A stretch of 15,209 bases of DNA from PXRE01 sp964435625. GTDB lineage: Archaea > Halobacteriota > Halobacteria > Halobacteriales > PXRE01. The notes beneath the pieces are model-generated. The model worked only from the letters and a program-made list of their open reading frames with translations. It ran no database searches and was not told the DNA's origin. Below, piece after piece: positions 12,543-15,209 of this stretch. A program made the position numbers and the translations under genes. The stretch covers positions 1-15,209 of the forward strand of contig CAYTAG010000065.1 in assembly GCA_964435625.1 (NCBI GenBank). Direction: 5' to 3'. Numbering within the stretch: position 1 is the stretch's first letter; every line of letters begins with the position of its first letter.

Positions 12543-13925
12543 ATGGAAGACCGACTGGACTCACCCCGTTCGCGGGCGGCGTGGTGGGCGTTCGGGACCG
12601 TTCTCGGTCTCGTAGTGCTGTTCGTCGTGTTGCAGTTCCTCGGCACGTTCGTCTTCGGGGTCTTCCTGTACTACGCGACCCGGCCCGTGTACCGGCGGGT
12701 CCGGCGGTACGTCGCCCAGGCCAGCATCGCCGCGGCCGGGTCGCTGTTCCTCCTGGCACTGCCCGCGATGTTGCTCGTGGGGTACGTCGTCGCGGTCAGC
12801 GTCGTCGAACTCCGCGAACTGGCCGACGACGTCGACCTCGGTCCCCTCGGGGACCTCGTCGGGGAGTACCCCGACGTCTCCACGATTGCGGCCAGCCCGG
12901 AACAACTACTGACCGACGGTGGCGCGGACGCCGCCCTGGGGATCGCGACCTCCGCGACGGGCTTTCTCGGACTGTTCGGCCTCGCCGCGTTGCACCTGTT
13001 CGTGATGTTCGCGGTCGCCTTTTATCTGCTGCGGGACGACCACCGGCTCTCGACGTGGATCGCGACGAACCTCAGCGACGAGCCCGGCGTCCTCGACGCG
13101 TACCTCGACGTCGTCGACGAGGACCTCCACAGCATCTTCTTCGGCAACATCCTCAACGCCGCCATCACGGGGACCATCGGGGCGATCACCTACAGCCTGC
13201 TCAACCTGATCGCGCCGGCCGGGCTCTCGATCCCCTACGCCGTCCTCGTGGGGCTGTTGACCGGCGTCGCCAGCCTGATCCCCATCGTCGGCATGAAACT
13301 GGTGTACGTGCCGGTCGCGGCGTACCTGTTCGCCCGCCCGTTCCTCGTGGACCTCTCGGGGGTCCTCTGGTTCCCCGTGGCGTTCGTCGTCGTCTCGGTG
13401 GTCGTCGTCGACCTCATCCCGGACCTGGTCCTGCGGCCGTACATCTCCGGGCGGAACCTCCACGTCGGCATGGTGATGATGGCGTACGTGCTCGGCCCGC
13501 TGGTCTTCGGCTGGTACGGCATCTTCCTCGCGCCGCTGTTGCTCGTGCTAGCGTACCACTTCGCGCGGGTCATCCTGCCCGAACTCGTCTCCGGCGACCC
13601 GATCACGCCCGTCGTGGGCAGTGCGCCGACCACCGACGCCGGCCGGGGAGCGGCCGCGCCGTCGGACGGCGCGGCCGCCGGATCCGGAACCGGGGATTCG
13701 GCGGACGCCGACGCAAGGACGACTGACGGCGGCCCAGGGGACCCGGCGGACGCCGGGACGCCGGACGATAGCTCCGGGGGCGCCGGGAACTCGGACGGCG
13801 GTGCCGAGGACTCCACGGGCGGGGACGGCGACACCGCGGGCGGGGACGGCGACACCGCGGGCGGGGACGGCGACACCGCGGGCGAGGACGGCGATTCGAC
13901 TGACGGGAGTCGGAACGCCCGGTGA
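12543..13925 (+). CDS. AI-2E family (PerM/UPF0118) membrane protein with acidic repetitive tail
   Basis: The protein has 460 residues, about 100 longer than usual for the family. Residues 1-357 have the AI-2E/PerM layout: two N-terminal helices (13-41, 60-88), a polar region, then a helix cluster with the family hallmark FGNILNAAITGTIGAITYSL (200-219), AVLVGLLTGVASLIPIVG (233-250), DLIPDLVLRPYISG (290-303) and HVGMVMMAYVLGPLVFGWYG (307-326). The family is named for autoinducer-2 export in E. coli, but members also act in sodium/proton exchange and others are unassigned, so no substrate is claimed. Residues 358-460 are a disordered Gly/Asp/Ser/Ala tail with a repeated GGDGDTA unit. Such acidic tails are common in haloarchaeal membrane proteins. 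Confidence 0.88.
   Translation: MEDRLDSPRSRAAWWAFGTVLGLVVLFVVLQFLGTFVFGVFLYYATRPVYRRVRRYVAQASIAAAGSLFLLALPAMLLVGYVVAVSVVELRELADDVDLGPLGDLVGEYPDVSTIAASPEQLLTDGGADAALGIATSATGFLGLFGLAALHLFVMFAVAFYLLRDDHRLSTWIATNLSDEPGVLDAYLDVVDEDLHSIFFGNILNAAITGTIGAITYSLLNLIAPAGLSIPYAVLVGLLTGVASLIPIVGMKLVYVPVAAYLFARPFLVDLSGVLWFPVAFVVVSVVVVDLIPDLVLRPYISGRNLHVGMVMMAYVLGPLVFGWYGIFLAPLLLVLAYHFARVILPELVSGDPITPVVGSAPTTDAGRGAAAPSDGAAAGSGTGDSADADARTTDGGPGDPADAGTPDDSSGGAGNSDGGAEDSTGGDGDTAGGDGDTAGGDGDTAGEDGDSTDGSRNAR
13817..13900 (+). repeat. In-frame 21-base tandem repeat in the AI-2E family gene tail
   Basis: Three identical 21-base units (gggcggggacggcgacaccg plus c) occupy 13817-13837, 13838-13858 and 13859-13879, with a diverged fourth at 13880-13900. 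The 21-base period keeps the frame and encodes GGDGDTA repeats. Perfect identity suggests recent slippage, so copy number may vary between strains. Confidence 0.9.
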
Positions 13926-13930
13926 GTCGA

Positions 13931-14020
13931 CGCCGGGCTAATGACGCGCCGGCTAGCGACGCGAGTCGGGCTGGCGTCGTGACTCGGGCCGGCAGCGCAA
14001 ATCGGACTAGCGACGCCAAT
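13931..14020. repeat. Degenerate short tandem repeat downstream of the AI-2E family gene
   Basis: About five loose units of 15-18 bases, such as cgagtcgggctggcgtcg (13962-13979), tgactcgggccggcagcg (13980-13997) and caaatcggactagcgacg (13998-14015). They fill most of the gap before the PadR gene, which is convergent with the upstream gene. Confidence 0.5.
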
Positions 14021-14057
14021 CAGTGACCAGCGGGCGGCGAATCGTCGGCGACCCGAT

Positions 14058-14333
14058 CTATGCGTCGACGTACTGGCCTTCCCAGTCCCGTCGCGCGTTG
14101 ATCTCGCGGTCGCCCCGCCGGGTCAACGTGTAGTAGTTGGTCCGGCGGTCGCGCTGGCCCTTCTCGACCAGTCCCTTGTCGACGAGCGTGTCGAGGTTCG
14201 GGTACAGACGGCCGTGATGAATCTCTTTCTCGTAATAATCCTCTAACTCTTCCTTGATCGCGAGGCCGTGGGGTTCCTCCTTGCCAGCGATGACGTATAA
14301 CAAGTCTCGCTGAAATCCTGTCAAGTCGTACAT
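14058..14333 (-). CDS. PadR family transcriptional regulator
   Basis: The protein has 91 residues. It is a compact winged helix of the PadR type: FQRDLLYVIAGKEEPHGLAI (helix 1 with the conserved PHGLAI turn), IKEELEDYYEKEI, then the hallmark HHGRLYPNLDTLVDKGLVEK and the wing DRRTNYYTLTRRG. It lacks the C-terminal dimerisation coiled coil of long PadR proteins, as expected for the short subfamily. It likely acts as a dimeric repressor, with ligand and targets unknown. The start at MYDLTGFQRD is the family start; upstream in-frame sequence to 14477 is Arg/Pro-rich and crosses the promoter. It is convergent with the AI-2E family gene, so regulation of that gene is not implied by position. Confidence 0.92.
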   Translation of the reverse strand: MYDLTGFQRDLLYVIAGKEEPHGLAIKEELEDYYEKEIHHGRLYPNLDTLVDKGLVEKGQRDRRTNYYTLTRRGDREINARRDWEGQYVDA

Positions 14334-14368
14334 TGGGAACGTCCACCGCCTACTTCGTGTCGGTTCGA

Positions 14369-14377
14369 AATAAATTT
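14369..14377 (-). promoter_or_regulatory. TATA box of the PadR gene
   Basis: aaatttatt on the minus strand is centred about 40 bases before the ATG at 14333, giving a leader of roughly 15 bases. This leaves room for an autoregulatory site, although no clear palindrome is visible there. Confidence 0.5.
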
Positions 14378-14741
14378 GATGGAACGACCGAGGGATCGGG
14401 CCGGAAAACGCGCCCTGACGCGGCGACGACGGACGGCCCCGACAGGTAATCAAAGTGGTATCCGCCGCCGCCCGCACCGTTCAGATTCCGTTCACATATT
14501 TTTTCCTATGAACACTTTCGGGGGATCAACTCGCCCCCGGAGTCCCCCGGACCGTCGCCGGGAACCGTCGGGAGGCGGCCACGAGACGGCCGTTCTCGGC
14601 ACGCGTCCGCCGTCTCCCGGCGGCGGTCGACGCGTCCGTCGCTGGTGGTCGACGCGACGCTGGTGGTCGACGAGCGAACCGGCGACCTTCGAGTACGTAG
14701 CCGGCGCGCGTGGCAACCGCTCGCAGATCGATTCCAAAAGG
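14378..14741. other. Intergenic stretch without a supported gene
   Basis: Open frames on both strands are Arg/Pro/Gly-rich and look like GC-driven shadows. A T-rich catattttttcc (14494-14505) could be a promoter or a terminator. The 15-mer cgctggtggtcgacg occurs at 14640-14654 and 14658-14672. Nothing else is recognisable. Confidence 0.4.
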
Positions 14742-14830
14742 AAGCGATGAAACGCGGGAAGAACCCGCGTTATCGCTTGCCGCCCTGATTTGGTCCCCGC
14801 TGACGCTTCGGCCCTCCAAGCGAAGCGTCA
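14742..14830. ncRNA. Two strong tandem hairpins, possible small RNA or mobile-element end
   Basis: Hairpin 1: aagcgat (14742-14748) and aacgcggg (14751-14758) pair with cccgcgtt (14764-14771) and atcgctt (14772-14778), loop aagaa, with a 2-base bulge. Hairpin 2: tgacgcttcg (14801-14810) pairs perfectly with cgaagcgtca (14821-14830), loop of 10 bases. They follow the 48-residue minus-strand gene and could end its transcript, but archaeal terminators rarely need hairpins. A structured RNA or the subterminal palindromes of an IS200/IS605-type remnant fit as well. No transposase is nearby. Confidence 0.45.
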
Positions 14831-14873
14831 CCCGAATGGTCACTCGGCAGGAACTTAACTGTTTCGGCAGCGC

Positions 14874-15020
14874 CTAGATGTACTCCTCTTCGAGGACCCA
14901 GCCCAGCGCCCGCTTGTAGTAGGTGAACATCTGCCGGACGCCTTCGTGGCGCATCTCGTCGCTCTCGAGTTGCTCTTCGAGGAACTCGTACTGCTCGCGG
15001 ATCTCGTCCTCCGAGCGCAT
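14874..15020 (-). CDS. Small acidic helical protein, 48 residues
   Basis: ATG 15020 to TAG 14874 encodes MRSEDEIREQYEFLEEQLES followed by DEMRHEGVRQMFTYYKRALG and WVLEEEYI. The first 30 residues form a charged, probably coiled-coil helix. The second half is a helix with the aromatic pattern MFTYYKRALGWVL. The strongly acidic, haloarchaeal-like composition, G/C-rich third positions and a TATA-like box 26 bases upstream (15043-15050) make it a credible gene. It resembles small conserved haloarchaeal proteins of unknown function; a role in protein interaction is only a guess. It has no signal or membrane segment. Confidence 0.75.
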   Translation of the reverse strand: MRSEDEIREQYEFLEEQLESDEMRHEGVRQMFTYYKRALGWVLEEEYI

Positions 15021-15042
15021 GGCGGTGATTAGGGACGCTCCA

Positions 15043-15050
15043 CCCAAAAG
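15043..15050 (-). promoter_or_regulatory. Candidate TATA-like box of the 48-residue gene
   Basis: ccttttgg on the minus strand, centred about 26 bases before the ATG at 15020, fits a leaderless transcript. It is a weak TATA match. Confidence 0.35.
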
Positions 15051-15077
15051 GCCACTCCCGTTCGAGCGTGGCAGTGT

Positions 15078-15209
15078 TCAGATAAGTCGGTCCGGGGTCA
15101 GGCACCCCACGAACGTCCCCGGGCGCTCTCTGTCGACGGCCTCCTGGACAGCACCAGCCAGAAAGCCCCCGGGCGCTCGACCCGCCGGGGCGGGCGAGAG
15201 GCAAACTCT
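15078..15209 (-). CDS. C-terminal end of an unidentified protein, cut by the window edge
   Basis: The frame is open from the right edge to a TGA at 15078 and encodes 43 residues, ending GFLAGAVQEAVDRERPGTFV then GCLTPDRLI. The acidic-amphipathic AVQEAVDRERPG helix and the strand TFVGCL look like real protein. Another minus-strand frame is also open here but is Pro/Arg-rich. No family can be named from this piece. Part of it (15160-15180) resembles the intergenic repeat arm at 1252-1272, which slightly weakens the call. Confidence 0.45.
   Translation of the reverse strand, partial: RVCLSPAPAGRAPGGFLAGAVQEAVDRERPGTFVGCLTPDRLI

Noticed and set aside
14508..14750. Plus-strand frame starting MNTFGGSTRP after a T-rich tract
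   Set aside because: Arg/Pro/Ser-rich, ends inside hairpin 1, contains a direct repeat giving RRWWST twice, and the TATA-like tract is too close to the ATG.

Overview
The window looks like haloarchaeal chromosome. It is strongly GC-rich, the proteins are very acidic, exported proteins carry twin-arginine (Tat) signals, and many promoters are AT-rich TATA boxes about 25-30 bases before a start codon, which fits leaderless mRNAs. I cannot place the genus. All calls come from reading the sequence and from recalled family knowledge; no search was run.

Layout. 1-943: a degenerate tandem repeat, then a six-helix membrane protein that seems to be built from three copies of a two-helix unit. 944-1430: a repeat-rich intergenic stretch. 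1431-2018 (-): an NADPH-dependent FMN reductase-like flavoprotein. 2019-4249: an accessory stretch. It holds a remnant of a second FMN reductase (2258-2395), a Tat-exported protein with a 14-cysteine tail that recalls a halocin precursor (2460-3182), a remnant of a second mutY 3' end (3204-3320), and a two-gene toxin-antitoxin-like module (TumE/DUF6516 plus an HVO_A0114-type winged-helix protein) behind a nested palindromic operator. 4250-5227 (-): an intact mutY. The toxin-antitoxin module therefore lies between two copies of the mutY 3' end.

5370-6019: two small genes, a membrane-anchored zinc ribbon and an unknown acidic protein. 6020-9660: a visibly AT-richer island. It contains about 0.8 kb with no convincing gene, an ATGA-overlapping pair (a Tat-signal protein and a cysteine- and tryptophan-rich protein with no signal of its own), and a convergent Tat lipoprotein with a PQQ-type beta-propeller.

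9667-15209 returns to ordinary haloarchaeal sequence: a class III aminotransferase with a CxCx3CxC insertion, an MgtC/DUF4010 membrane protein, an AI-2E family membrane protein with a repetitive acidic tail, a PadR regulator, a pair of strong hairpins, a 48-residue small protein, and the 3' end of a further gene leaving the window.

The best candidates for something new are the halocin-like cysteine-rich precursor, the toxin-antitoxin module framed by mutY tails with its dyad operator, and the Tat-signal/cysteine-rich gene pair that may be exported as a complex.
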